A DNA stretch of 64,000 nt from Planococcus glaciei (GTDB lineage: Bacteria > Bacillota > Bacilli > Bacillales_A > Planococcaceae): the NCBI RefSeq assembly GCF_900099655.1, contig NZ_FNDC01000010.1:1-64000 (forward strand), written 5' to 3'. A program made the position numbers and the translations under genes. Below, piece by piece: positions 24,275 to 32,287 of the stretch. The notes beneath the pieces are model-generated. The model had not been told where the DNA came from. It searched no databases and was given only the letters and a program-made list of their open reading frames with translations. Position 1 is the stretch's first letter; each line of letters opens with the position of its first letter.

Positions 24275-26728
24275 ATGACAAATTTTATTCAAATCAAAGA
24301 TGCGGCTGAAAATAATTTAAAAAACATCTCCGTAAATATTCCAAAGAACAAATTCGTCGTCATCACCGGTCCTTCCGGTTCCGGCAAATCGACTTTGGCA
24401 GTGGATATTCTTCAGCGGGAAAGCCAGCGCCAGTATTTTGAGATGAATGGCATGACAACGAATTTCATCAACAAGCCGAAAGTGGGGTCAATTTCGGGAT
24501 TATCCCCATCCATCGGTGTCAGTCAGCATATGACGACTAACCGCAATCCACGTTCAACGGTCGGAACCGTGACGGACATGTATACGTATTTGCGGGTGAT
24601 TTACGAAAAGTTGGGGGAGCGGGAATGCCCGAACTGCCATAAACGTGTGAAAAAACCGGCAGACTTGGACGAGGAAAGCCTGATGATGCCTTGTTCCAAT
24701 TGCGGCTATGAAATGAAAAACCTGAACAAAGCCCATTTTTCGTTCAATACGGTGGAAGGGGCTTGTGAGACGTGTTTGGGGCTCGGGAAAACCTTGAGCA
24801 TCCGCACCGAACTGATATTTGACCAAGAACTGAGCTTGAACGGCGGGGCAGTTAAAACCTGGTATAAAAACATAATCGATTATTATGGGCTTGTGCTGAA
24901 AGCGGCTGCCAAACATTACGGGTTTGAATTTGATATGGATTTGCCGCTGAAAAACTACAGCCCCGAACAGCGGGATCTGCTGTATTACGGCATAGAAAGC
25001 GAGCAGTTCAAGCAGCATTTCCCGGACACGCCGCCTCCAAAAACGACCAATAAAGGGAAGTTCGAAGGGGTTGTGACGGCCATGTGGAGAAGGTACCAGG
25101 AACGCGAAGGCGTCTCCAATGAGGCGATGTACTTTTATCATCAAACCTGTCCGGAATGCCGCGGCGAAAAACTGAAAAAAGAAAGCCGGCAAGTGATTGT
25201 AGCGGGTCTGCCCATTTCCGAAGTTTCCAAAAAGCCGCTTGACCAGATGCTGGGATGGGTGCAGGAAATCGCAAAAGAATTGGAAGACCGGGAAAACTCC
25301 ATTGCACGGTCGCTTGTTTTTGAACTGAAAGTGAAAATAGAGCGCATCGTCAGCATCGGGCTTGGTTATTTGTCGATGGAGCGGCAGTCAGTCACGTTGT
25401 CAGGCGGAGAATCGCAGCGCCTCCGCCTGGCGACCATACTCGGTTCGGCTTTGTCCGGCGTTCTCTACATTTTGGATGAGCCGACAATCGGCCTTCATCC
25501 AAAAGATACAGCTGGGCTCGTAGCTGTTCTAAAGCAATTGAGGGATCTCGACAATACGGTGTTGGTGATCGAGCACGATGTCGATGTCATGGAACAGGCC
25601 GACTGGATTATCGACATTGGGCCGGGAGCCGGCATGCGCGGCGGGGAAATTGTCGGGCAAGGGACGCTCGAATCGCTGAAGACACAGGACCAGTCGGTGA
25701 CTGGAAACTATTTAAAAGAAATGTATGTGCCAAGGCCAAAGAGAAGAGCGGGCAACGGACAAAAAATCACCGTCCATAACGCGGTCAAAAACAATTTAAA
25801 GGATGTTACAGTGGCATTTCCGCTCGGCTGTTTTATTGCTGTAACGGGTGTATCAGGTTCCGGGAAATCCTCTTTGCTGTTTGATGTAGTGGCAGCGAGT
25901 GCAGAAGAAGACCGTATAAGAGAAGGCTATAGCCATATTGAAGGGCTGGAAACAGTAGAGCGTATGGTGACCGTCGACCAGTCGGCACTAAGCCGGATGC
26001 AGCGGTCCAATATCGCGACCTATACAGAAGTTTATACCTTGTTCCGGACGCTTTTTGCCAAATTGCCGGAATCGGTGGAACGCGGACTTACAGCCAAACA
26101 TTTCTCATTCAATACCGAAGGCGGGCGCTGCGAACATTGCCAGGGGATGGGCTTTGTGCTGGTGAATATGCATTTTCTTCCGGACCTTGAAGTGGTCTGC
26201 CCGGTCTGCAGCGGCAAACGTTTTAAAGAAGAAGTGCTGGAAGTCTCGTACAAAGGGCATTCTATCTCCAGTCTTCTGGACCTGAGCATTGAAGAAAGCA
26301 TGGAGCTGTTTACAGAAAACAAAAAAGTCCAAATGACAATCAACTTATTGCTTGAAGTCGGCTTAGGCTATTTGAAATGGGGCCAGACCCTGACCACTTT
26401 ATCTGGCGGCGAAGCCCAGCGGCTGAAACTTGCCAAGGAATTGAACAAACCGGCAAAAGGACAGACTCTGTACATTCTGGATGAACCGTCAACCGGCCTC
26501 CATCCGAATGACGTCAAACAGCTGCTCCTCCTGCTCAATAAATTGGTGGAAGCAGGCAATACGGTCATCATAGTCGAACACAATACTGAGATGATTCAGG
26601 AAACTGATTGGATTGTCGACTTAGGGCCTGAAGGCGGTGAAGCAGGCGGTTACATTGTGGCGGAAGGGACGCCGGAACAAGTGGCTAAAAATCCTGCCTC
26701 TTACACGGGTGGATTCTTGAAAGTATGA
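24275..26728 (+). CDS. UvrA-like ABC ATPase (UvrA2/drug-resistance type)
   Basis: A UvrA paralogue of 817 residues, about 120 shorter than canonical UvrA. Two ABC modules are present: Walker A GPSGSGKST near residue 33 and GVSGSGKSS near 527, signatures LSGGESQRL near 371 and LSGGEAQRL near 708, and Walker B ILDEPTIGLHP and ILDEPSTGLHP. Zinc knuckles of the CxxC type (CPNC, CETC, CPEC, CEHC, CPVC) are kept. Short UvrA2 proteins usually lack the UvrB-binding domain and protect against DNA-binding drugs. No uvrB lies nearby. Confidence 0.88.
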   Translation: MTNFIQIKDAAENNLKNISVNIPKNKFVVITGPSGSGKSTLAVDILQRESQRQYFEMNGMTTNFINKPKVGSISGLSPSIGVSQHMTTNRNPRSTVGTVTDMYTYLRVIYEKLGERECPNCHKRVKKPADLDEESLMMPCSNCGYEMKNLNKAHFSFNTVEGACETCLGLGKTLSIRTELIFDQELSLNGGAVKTWYKNIIDYYGLVLKAAAKHYGFEFDMDLPLKNYSPEQRDLLYYGIESEQFKQHFPDTPPPKTTNKGKFEGVVTAMWRRYQEREGVSNEAMYFYHQTCPECRGEKLKKESRQVIVAGLPISEVSKKPLDQMLGWVQEIAKELEDRENSIARSLVFELKVKIERIVSIGLGYLSMERQSVTLSGGESQRLRLATILGSALSGVLYILDEPTIGLHPKDTAGLVAVLKQLRDLDNTVLVIEHDVDVMEQADWIIDIGPGAGMRGGEIVGQGTLESLKTQDQSVTGNYLKEMYVPRPKRRAGNGQKITVHNAVKNNLKDVTVAFPLGCFIAVTGVSGSGKSSLLFDVVAASAEEDRIREGYSHIEGLETVERMVTVDQSALSRMQRSNIATYTEVYTLFRTLFAKLPESVERGLTAKHFSFNTEGGRCEHCQGMGFVLVNMHFLPDLEVVCPVCSGKRFKEEVLEVSYKGHSISSLLDLSIEESMELFTENKKVQMTINLLLEVGLGYLKWGQTLTTLSGGEAQRLKLAKELNKPAKGQTLYILDEPSTGLHPNDVKQLLLLLNKLVEAGNTVIIVEHNTEMIQETDWIVDLGPEGGEAGGYIVAEGTPEQVAKNPASYTGGFLKV

Positions 26729-26773
26729 AGAACAAAGTGAATTAACCAAAAGGCGTCTAAGGGGGAAGCAGTA

Positions 26774-27229
26774 GTGGACATTAAATTGGACGATTTGTCA
26801 GGAAAAGAAATAGCGGAATTGGTGGAGGAACATATACAGAATATGCTCCAAATTTCTCCTCCTGAAAGCAAGCACGCACTCGGCGTGGAAGCTTTGCGCA
26901 CTCCGGAAATAACTGTCTGGAGTGCCTGGGAAGAAAGCGAACTATTAGGTTGCGGAGCATTGAAAGAACTTGACCCGCGGCATGGGGAAATCAAGTCGAT
27001 GAGAACTTCTTCCAACCATTTGCGGAAAGGCGTTGCCCGGAAAATACTCGAACACATCATGGATGAAGCGAAGGAACGCGGCTACCGGCGGCTGAGTTTA
27101 GAAACGGGTTCGGCTGCTCCTTTTGAACCGGCGAGAACACTATACGAGCGGTTCGGTTTTGTGGTGTGTGAACCTTTTGCCGATTATAAGGAAGATCCGA
27201 ACAGTGTATTTATGGCGAAGGAATTGTGA
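26774..27229 (+). CDS. GNAT-family N-acetyltransferase
   Basis: A 151-residue acetyltransferase with the acetyl-CoA motif SNHLRKGVARKILEHIMDEAKERG near residues 77-100 and the C-terminal YERFGFVVCEPFADY typical of YsnE/YiiD-like GNATs. The acceptor is unknown. It starts at a GTG about 8 nt after AGGGGGA. Last conserved-looking gene before the accessory island. Confidence 0.86.
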   Translation: MDIKLDDLSGKEIAELVEEHIQNMLQISPPESKHALGVEALRTPEITVWSAWEESELLGCGALKELDPRHGEIKSMRTSSNHLRKGVARKILEHIMDEAKERGYRRLSLETGSAAPFEPARTLYERFGFVVCEPFADYKEDPNSVFMAKEL

Positions 27230-27326
27230 AGCGGTAAAAAGAGGTTCTTTTAAGCATGAGCAAGTTGATGTTGAATAAATGATTGCTGTAATAAAGGAAG
27301 ACCCAATTCCCGTTCGTAAAAGAATA

Positions 27327-27380
27327 TAAAAATGGCGAACGTTCGTAAAGTGTTTTGGCACATTTACGAACGTTTATTTT
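27327..27380. repeat. TTCGTAAA palindrome 1
   Basis: AACGTTCGTAAA and its complement, with GTG/CAC extension and a 6-nt loop. A one-base bulge is present. The T-rich tail makes it terminator-like. Confidence 0.65.
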
Positions 27381-27401
27381 TGCTATATTCTACTGTTTTT
27401 G

Positions 27402-27442
27402 AAGCGTTCGTAAACGTGTACTTTTACGAACGCTTTTATTTC
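27402..27442. repeat. TTCGTAAA palindrome 2
   Basis: AAGCGTTCGTAAA and its complement around an 8-nt loop, followed by TTATTT. Its right half (GTGTACTTTTACGAACG) recurs at four other sites in the island. Confidence 0.65.
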
Positions 27443-27631
27443 CAGAATTATCTAGCTATTAATTTGAGTTCTAAGTATATTAAATATAAGAATTTTATTC
27501 CATGATTTGAAAAATGAAAAGAAACTACAAGGTTTGAAGGGAAGTTTTAGAACAACGACGTGGATTTGAAAATAAGTAGTATGCGGTTCAGCTGTATTCA
27601 ATAGTCTTAATAAATTTGGAAGAGGGATTTT

Positions 27632-28072
27632 ATGATGAATTGGAAAAGCTTTATAGAAAATGTATCAAGCGATTATCACACTACTCATCCCGCCACTAAT
27701 AAGGATATAAGCTTAATCAAGGAAAAATTGAATGTCGAATTGCCGAGAGAGTTAGAAGACTTACTGAGTGAAACAGATGGAGTGTATGATCAATTCGATT
27801 GCCATTTACTCTGGTCAATCAATAAAATTGTTGAAGAAAACCTCTATTATAGAGGATGGGAAGATTTTAAAGACCTTTATATGCCGTTTGATCATCTCCT
27901 TTTTTTTTCAGATGCTGGAAACGGGGATTTATTTGGTTATGCCATTTTGAACGGACAAATCCAAAGAGAAGACATCTATGTCTGGAATCATGAAGATGAC
28001 AGTCGAACTTGGATTGCTTCCTCTTTGAAAGAGTTTATAGAGGGATGGATTACTGGGGAAATTTCTGTTTAA
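27632..28072 (+). CDS. SMI1/KNR4 (SUKH) domain protein
   Basis: A 146-residue single-domain SUKH protein: IKEKLNVELPRELEDLLSETDGV near residues 29-51, FFSDAGNGDLFGY near 90 and a WI/EFIEGWI C-terminus. SUKH proteins are often immunity proteins against secreted or contact-delivered toxins. No toxin gene is adjacent. ATG at 27632 follows AGAGGGA; the second ATG at 27635 is equally acceptable. Confidence 0.8.
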   Translation: MMNWKSFIENVSSDYHTTHPATNKDISLIKEKLNVELPRELEDLLSETDGVYDQFDCHLLWSINKIVEENLYYRGWEDFKDLYMPFDHLLFFSDAGNGDLFGYAILNGQIQREDIYVWNHEDDSRTWIASSLKEFIEGWITGEISV

Positions 28073-28087
28073 AAAGCTTTAAGGTTA

Positions 28088-28213
28088 GATGAAAAAAAGA
28101 GCCAGGAACGGAAAGAATAGTTTTTAGTCAGCGTTCAGCAGCTGCAAACCGAGCTAGACGAATTGAAAAAAGCGCCGGTAAATTCCAAGCAGAAATTTTG
28201 GCGCAAAGACTAG
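28088..28213 (+). pseudogene. Possible 3' remnant of a coiled-coil protein gene
   Basis: An open frame reading LQTELDELKK then KQKFWRKD and a stop looks like the charged coiled-coil C-terminus of a larger protein, such as a MerR/RacA or DUF3967-like regulator. An in-frame TAG at 28118 and the lack of any start or upstream domain suggest a decayed tail. The family guess is weak. Confidence 0.35.
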
Positions 28214-28218
28214 GATTT

Positions 28219-28250
28219 GAATGTAACTTATGTGCAGTTAAGTTACATTC
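28219..28250. repeat. 32-bp palindrome, copy 1
   Basis: Arms GAATGTAACTTA and TAAGTTACATTC. A T6 run follows on the plus strand, so this copy may also terminate transcription. Confidence 0.85.
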
Positions 28251-28334
28251 GTTTTTTAATATACTGACTTTTCTTGAAATAAGGTAAGATAGATTTAAAG
28301 GAAATAAGTTCCAAGTCAGAGGAGGAAAAGAATC

Positions 28335-28709
28335 GTGAAAAAATCACTGGTAATTGTACTCATTTTTACTTTGCTGTCAGCGTGTAATTTAATTGAGTCT
28401 TCACCTAGTATCGAAAAACTAAATAAGGCGCCAGAAAATGTGCAAGAACTATTAGATCCGGCTGTGCCTCTTCAATCGGTAAATAAGAATGGAGAAATGA
28501 CTTATCTTATTTATGAATCAAAGGATGAGGTAACGGCTTCTCTTGAAAAACAAGGAGACAAGTTAAACATAAAACTAAAAGCTGTACCTAAAGATGGCGA
28601 CAATGTTGAACAGCATGTATTCAAATTGAAGATCGACAAGGAGACGGAAATGATAGACGTACTCATAAACGGAAAATCCACTCCGATGGGTGTAATTACG
28701 GGTTCATAA
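28335..28709 (+). CDS. Small lipoprotein, unknown function
   Basis: A 124-residue secreted protein. A short signal peptide ends in LSAC with the lipidated cysteine at residue 17. The mature part is charged and predicted to be beta-rich (TYLIYESKDEVTASLEKQGD). I recognise no domain. Translation starts at a GTG after AGGAGG. The gene lies between palindrome copies 1 and 2. Confidence 0.72.
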   Translation: MKKSLVIVLIFTLLSACNLIESSPSIEKLNKAPENVQELLDPAVPLQSVNKNGEMTYLIYESKDEVTASLEKQGDKLNIKLKAVPKDGDNVEQHVFKLKIDKETEMIDVLINGKSTPMGVITGS

Positions 28710-28730
28710 AACCTTGGTTCTAAAAAAGTT

Positions 28731-28762
28731 GAATGTAACTTAATGTGAATTAAGTTACATTC
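28731..28762. repeat. 32-bp palindrome, copy 2
   Basis: A perfect 14-bp inverted repeat (GAATGTAACTTAAT) with a GTGA loop, starting exactly 512 bp after copy 1. No plus-strand T run follows. Confidence 0.88.
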
Positions 28763-28908
28763 AAGTAAAAGTGATTGATTTACTTGTTAGGAAGTGAGAG
28801 GTACAAAGCAGCTCTTGTACCTGAAATTTCTTGTTTCTATTGATTGTTAGTGCCTTGAAATTTAAGTAGGAAAGTCTAATAAGCAGTTACAAGAATGGAG
28901 AGAATTAT

Positions 28909-29199
28909 ATGGAAGTATGGCTACCTTGGCTTGCGACTGTTTTGTTCGGATACTTTGCAATTACCAGCTTATATGCTGGCGTAAAACCTTACAAAAAAGA
29001 TGAGGAAAGAGGATTTGATGATCCTTATACCTACGGCACTGACAATTTTGCAATCATTGGATTATTTTTTATTTTCGTTTTATGGGTAAGTGAAAAACTA
29101 TTTCCCCCAAGGTTCCAGTTAATAGTTTTTCGGATGGTGGCTCTTTTAACTTCCTTACTTATGATCGGATTGATTTATTTATTTTGGCACTTTTTTTAA
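28909..29199 (+). CDS. Small three-helix membrane protein, unknown function
   Basis: A 96-residue protein with hydrophobic segments near 4-22, 46-62 and 70-95 and a charged loop (KPYKKDEERGFDDPYTYGTD) between the first two. No family recognised. ATG follows GGAGAG by 7 nt. It lies between palindrome copies 2 and 3. A separate 8-bp hairpin (AGGTACAA arms, 28799-28822) lies upstream. Confidence 0.65.
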   Translation: MEVWLPWLATVLFGYFAITSLYAGVKPYKKDEERGFDDPYTYGTDNFAIIGLFFIFVLWVSEKLFPPRFQLIVFRMVALLTSLLMIGLIYLFWHFF

Positions 29200-29242
29200 T
29201 TAGATTAATGAAATAGCTAAACAATTTAGGTATAAGGAATGT

Positions 29243-29274
29243 GAATGTAACTTAATACCAAGTAAGTTACATTC
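29243..29274. repeat. 32-bp palindrome, copy 3
   Basis: Arms GAATGTAACTTA/TAAGTTACATTC, 8-nt centre; starts exactly 512 bp after copy 2. No T run on either side. Confidence 0.85.
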
Positions 29275-29306
29275 AAACCTTTGATTTCACTGTACTGAAA
29301 AACCTG

Positions 29307-29678
29307 TTAATTTAATAGCTCGTAAATTGTTTTTGCTGAACTTTGTGAAAGGGTGTAGATGAAATTCGTATCATCTAGATTCATTATCGTTCCCTGTTCT
29401 TTACTGATCCAGAGATAATATGATTCTTCACCGAATTCAACTTTATAGTCAGGATCAACCATATCAACTATTCCTGGCTCTTTTTTAGCTTTTTTGAACG
29501 CTTTTACTAAATGGCTAACATCATCAGAGTCTGTGTATGAAGTTAATGAATCCTTTTTGATAACCGAAAAGCTTTCCATTTCGTAAACATCTACTTTTTC
29601 GGTATTTTCTGAAGAACACCCACCAACAAAAGACAAAGTAAAAACCACGAATATAAATAACAAAGACCATTTTTTCAA
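29307..29678 (-). CDS. Small lipoprotein, unknown function
   Basis: A 123-residue secreted protein with signal peptide and lipobox VGGC (cysteine 21). The mature part (VDPDYKVEFGEESYYLWISKEQGTIMNLDD) resembles YhfM-type small Bacillus lipoproteins of unknown role. It starts at TTG after a GGGGGGA ribosome site. It is the only minus-strand gene of the palindrome-bounded set, between copies 3 and 4. Confidence 0.7.
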   Translation of the reverse strand: MKKWSLLFIFVVFTLSFVGGCSSENTEKVDVYEMESFSVIKKDSLTSYTDSDDVSHLVKAFKKAKKEPGIVDMVDPDYKVEFGEESYYLWISKEQGTIMNLDDTNFIYTLSQSSAKTIYELLN

Positions 29679-29783
29679 CGGAATCCCCCCTTATGATTGA
29701 TTAGACATTTCTAAGCAATTAAAGTTACTTAATTTATTTTCAGTTATTAATCTAACTTTTAAAATTATTTTTTTATTGATTTT

Positions 29784-29815
29784 GAATGTAACATAATAGT
29801 AATTAAGTTACATTC
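29784..29815. repeat. 32-bp palindrome, copy 4
   Basis: Arms GAATGTAACATAAT/ATTAAGTTACATTC with one mismatch. It lies 541 bp after copy 3. Confidence 0.85.
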
Positions 29816-29935
29816 AGAATCCCAACTACAAAGGACTTTGAAGAGCAACGAGATAGAGGGGATTTGCTAGAAAAAATGATACATTCAATAGGCTGTTCCG
29901 TAAGGCTTAAAAGGGAAGAATTTCAAAAAGATCTA

Positions 29936-30075
29936 GGTTTACATATCATGGGGTTATCGGTAGTAGCTGTAATTTCAATAGCAAAACACAACGAGGAAGA
30001 TGGATGCTGATTAGCGTCCGACTTCCTCTTTTATCTGTATAAGTATACTTTTCCGAACGCCAGTATTTCTTTGAC
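29936..30075 (+). repeat. Composite island repeat, most complete copy
   Basis: GGTTTACATATCA followed by GTTATCGG, then a GAGGAAG/CTTCCTC hairpin (29993-30028) with T4, then TATAAGTATACTTTTCCGAA. The same order recurs at 34572-34665, and single parts at 27402, 31451, 32672, 33185 and 35199. Confidence 0.6.
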
Positions 30076-30171
30076 AATAATATTCTAATTATAAAATAAG
30101 AGACTGTATAATTAAGGGAACAGTCGGGCAAAGTTGAGAAAATTGGTTGGTCATTAAAAGGAGCTTATAAA

Positions 30172-31342
30172 ATGAATATATTAAAACGTATCAAGATTAG
30201 CAAAAAAGAAAAGTTGTCCTTGTGGAAGTGGTGAAGTCTTTATAAACTGTTGCCGTAATAAAGAATTTAATCCACCCATCGAAACTAAGAAACCACCTGA
30301 AGTATTGATTGGGGAAATGATGAGAAAATCAATGAAAAAGTTCTGTATGCATCCGGATCAACAAAATTGTAAAGGAATCATTAAAGGAGCTCATGCTTTG
30401 CAAAATAATAAAATTATTTCTTTATTAGCAGGTGATGAAAGGCATGTATATTTGATGGACACTAAAAGAAGTCCTTTAATAGTTCCGCTTGCCAACGGAG
30501 AACAAGAACTTATTATCGAAATGAGCAGAACAAGTGCAAATGCTGCAACAACTGAAACTTGCTTTTGTGATTTACATGATAATATTGCTTTTGCAGCAAT
30601 TGAAAAGGGAGCACCTGATTTTGATGAAACTAGTGAGATAATGAAATTTGTATATGCTTATAAGGCTTTTATCTTTGAATATTATAAGGTTTGGATGTCA
30701 ATGGATATTTTCAGAACTCAATTCGGAAAGTATCCAACAGTATTTAGTAAATCTGATATGGTTTCCAGATACAGAAATTTACAATTGAATATGAAAGAGT
30801 TTGATTCTATAAAAGAACATTTCGATAAGAAAATTCTTGCTGGAGAACATACTGGTGTAACATCCTGTATTATTAAAATACCAGAGCAAATTAATTTCTC
30901 GAACTATGCATACATTGCACCTGATTATGATTTGAATGGAAAGAAAATAAAAAACAAGGTTAAAGGTTTCATCCATCGCTTTGCTGTTACTGCAATTCCA
31001 GAGAAAGGGCATTCCTACATCCTATTAAATTGCTTAGACAGTGAAAAAGAAATTTACTTAGACTTATTTAATCAATTACAAAGTTCACCCGTAGATAAAG
31101 TGAAGTTTTATATGTCTCTTATATTGCCGTTATACTCTGAAAACATGGTATTAAGCCCAAGATTATGGAAAAATTGGGACGAAGAAACACAAATGGCGTA
31201 CACCTTCTATGCAAATTTGACGGAGAAAGATTTTATTTTATATAACAAAATGAATGGAATGATACTACGTAATTCAGCTAAATTGCCAGGATTTCGCTAC
31301 GGGGAAAGAAATAAAATAAATTTATTCAAGCCACTAAATTAA
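30172..31342 (+). pseudogene. SEC-C zinc-motif protein with an apparent frameshift near its start
   Basis: An ATG after AAGGAG (30172) opens MNILKRIKISKK. The next domain, CPCGSG...CC (a SEC-C zinc motif, 30215-30253), lies in the +1 frame. Removing one A from the A-rich run at 30202-30212 restores a continuous protein of about 390 residues. The remainder has CMHPDQQNCKG and GAHALQNN near its start and CFCDLHD about 65 residues later, a pattern of Cys/His metal ligands seen in unnamed zinc proteins. Mutation, sequencing error or +1 frameshifting are all possible; downstream-only translation could start at TTG 30305 or ATG 30317. Confidence 0.6.
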
Positions 31343-31404
31343 AATTGGATTGCGAACATAACATGAATTTATAGGAAGTTACAGAAATTGAAATAGCAGA
31401 ATAC

Positions 31405-31447
31405 AAAGGGGGAAAGCAGTGCTAGTTAGCAAGGCTTTTCCCCTTTT
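31405..31447 (+). terminator. Terminator of the SEC-C gene
   Basis: A 13-bp stem with one mismatch (AAAGGGGGAAAGC against GCTTTTCCCCTTT), ending in T4. Confidence 0.75.
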
Positions 31448-31499
31448 GCCTATTTAATTGTACTTTTTTCAACGTTTTGGTTTTTCATTTCGTCTTTTA

Positions 31500-31598
31500 T
31501 AATAAAATAAAAGCCCTCAATGAAAAATGAGGGCTTAAGTATATAGAAATATGCAATTTTAAATACTAGAGAATCTCTTTCCTTGTATTACCATTATA
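31500..31598 (-). ncRNA. Candidate minus-strand small RNA
   Basis: On the minus strand a TATAAT at 31598-31593, preceded by TGC (extended -10), would start an RNA near 31586. A 9-bp stem AAGCCCTCA/TGAGGGCTT (31511-31536) followed by a T-rich tract would end it after about 85 nt. No open frame is inside and no minus-strand gene lies nearby to need that terminator. Confidence 0.4.
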
Positions 31599-31679
31599 GC
31601 ACATAGAATTTTGAATTATAAGTCTTTAAATATCCAAACTTCTTCCATATCATGAAGAGAAGCACAAGGAGGAGATTGG

Positions 31680-32261
31680 ATGGCGTATGTTTATCACATG
31701 GTACCTAAGAAAATGATGGGGAATCGACTCATTCCATTAAATCAATTGAAAAGTATAAATGAAGAACTTTATGAGGAGTACAAACAGAAGTATTTTAATC
31801 ATCCGGATAGGCCTAAGCTTTTAGAAAGATCCGTGCCGAAATTAGACTGTTTATGGAACGATGTCCTTCATTTCTTGCCTTTGCATCCCTATCATATCTA
31901 TCAAGGTTTGCAGTCATTAGGAATACCGGTGAAGAGCGATGTCCTTTTCTTCCAGATTCCTGTAGAACAGCTGAAGGAAAACCCAAATGCGCTTTATCAT
32001 TACCCTAAAGAAAGCTACGGGGGTCCAGCAGCCCCCATCCAATTCGAGAATATTGAATTGATTGATATACGAAAGTACAAAATGCTCGAAACACTGCCTG
32101 AAGCTGCATTAGCTTATTATAAGGAAGAAAATGAGCAAGGGAGAGGGTTTGGCATGTTTGCCTATATTCCTCATTTGTTGAGTCTAGGGGAAGTCGATGT
32201 GGCAAAAGTCGATATTATTAACTGGAGCAGTCCTATTAATTCAACATCTTTAAAATCATAA
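31680..32261 (+). CDS. Uncharacterised protein of a widespread family
   Basis: A soluble protein of 193 residues starting MAYVYHMVPKKMMGN. The block KLDCLWNDVLHFLPLHPYHIYQ near 56-77 resembles unnamed bacterial proteins I cannot place in a named domain. YYKEENEQG near 147 and a FAYIPHLLSLGEVDV stretch near 160 follow. AGGAGG precedes the ATG. A cupin gene follows 26 nt later. No function is proposed. Confidence 0.72.
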   Translation: MAYVYHMVPKKMMGNRLIPLNQLKSINEELYEEYKQKYFNHPDRPKLLERSVPKLDCLWNDVLHFLPLHPYHIYQGLQSLGIPVKSDVLFFQIPVEQLKENPNALYHYPKESYGGPAAPIQFENIELIDIRKYKMLETLPEAALAYYKEENEQGRGFGMFAYIPHLLSLGEVDVAKVDIINWSSPINSTSLKS

Positions 32262-32287
32262 AGAATGAATTTATGGAGGGGTAGTTA

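Larger units (their letters stand above)
27230..27631. other. AT-rich intergenic start of the accessory island
   Basis: About 400 bases without a gene. The left half holds two hairpins built from TTCGTAAA motifs (27310-27440); the right half is plain AT-rich sequence before a SUKH gene. No promoter stands out. Confidence 0.6.
29679..30171. other. Repeat-rich region upstream of the SEC-C gene
   Basis: About 490 bases containing palindrome copy 4, an open frame without a start (roughly 29795-30010), one copy of the composite island repeat, a terminator-like hairpin at 29993-30032 and a perfect TTGACA at 30071 whose -10 partner is unclear. No convincing complete gene. Confidence 0.6.
31343..31679. 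other. Intergenic region with terminator and candidate small RNA
   Basis: Contains the SEC-C gene terminator (31405-31447), a degenerate piece of the composite repeat (TTGTACTTTTTTCAACG), and a minus-strand promoter/terminator pair described separately. No protein gene seen. Confidence 0.55.

Noticed and set aside
28219-29815. Classical integron
   Set aside because: No integrase gene is visible, and the palindromes lack the RYYYAAC/GTTRRRY core sites of attC.
29946-30131. 61-codon minus-strand frame in the island
   Set aside because: It covers the composite repeat hairpin, lacks a ribosome site and has no protein-like pattern.
30172-30253. Programmed -1 frameshift at the A6G run of the SEC-C gene
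   Set aside because: The downstream frame is +1 relative to the ATG, so slippage at A-AAA-AAG in the -1 direction would not reach it.
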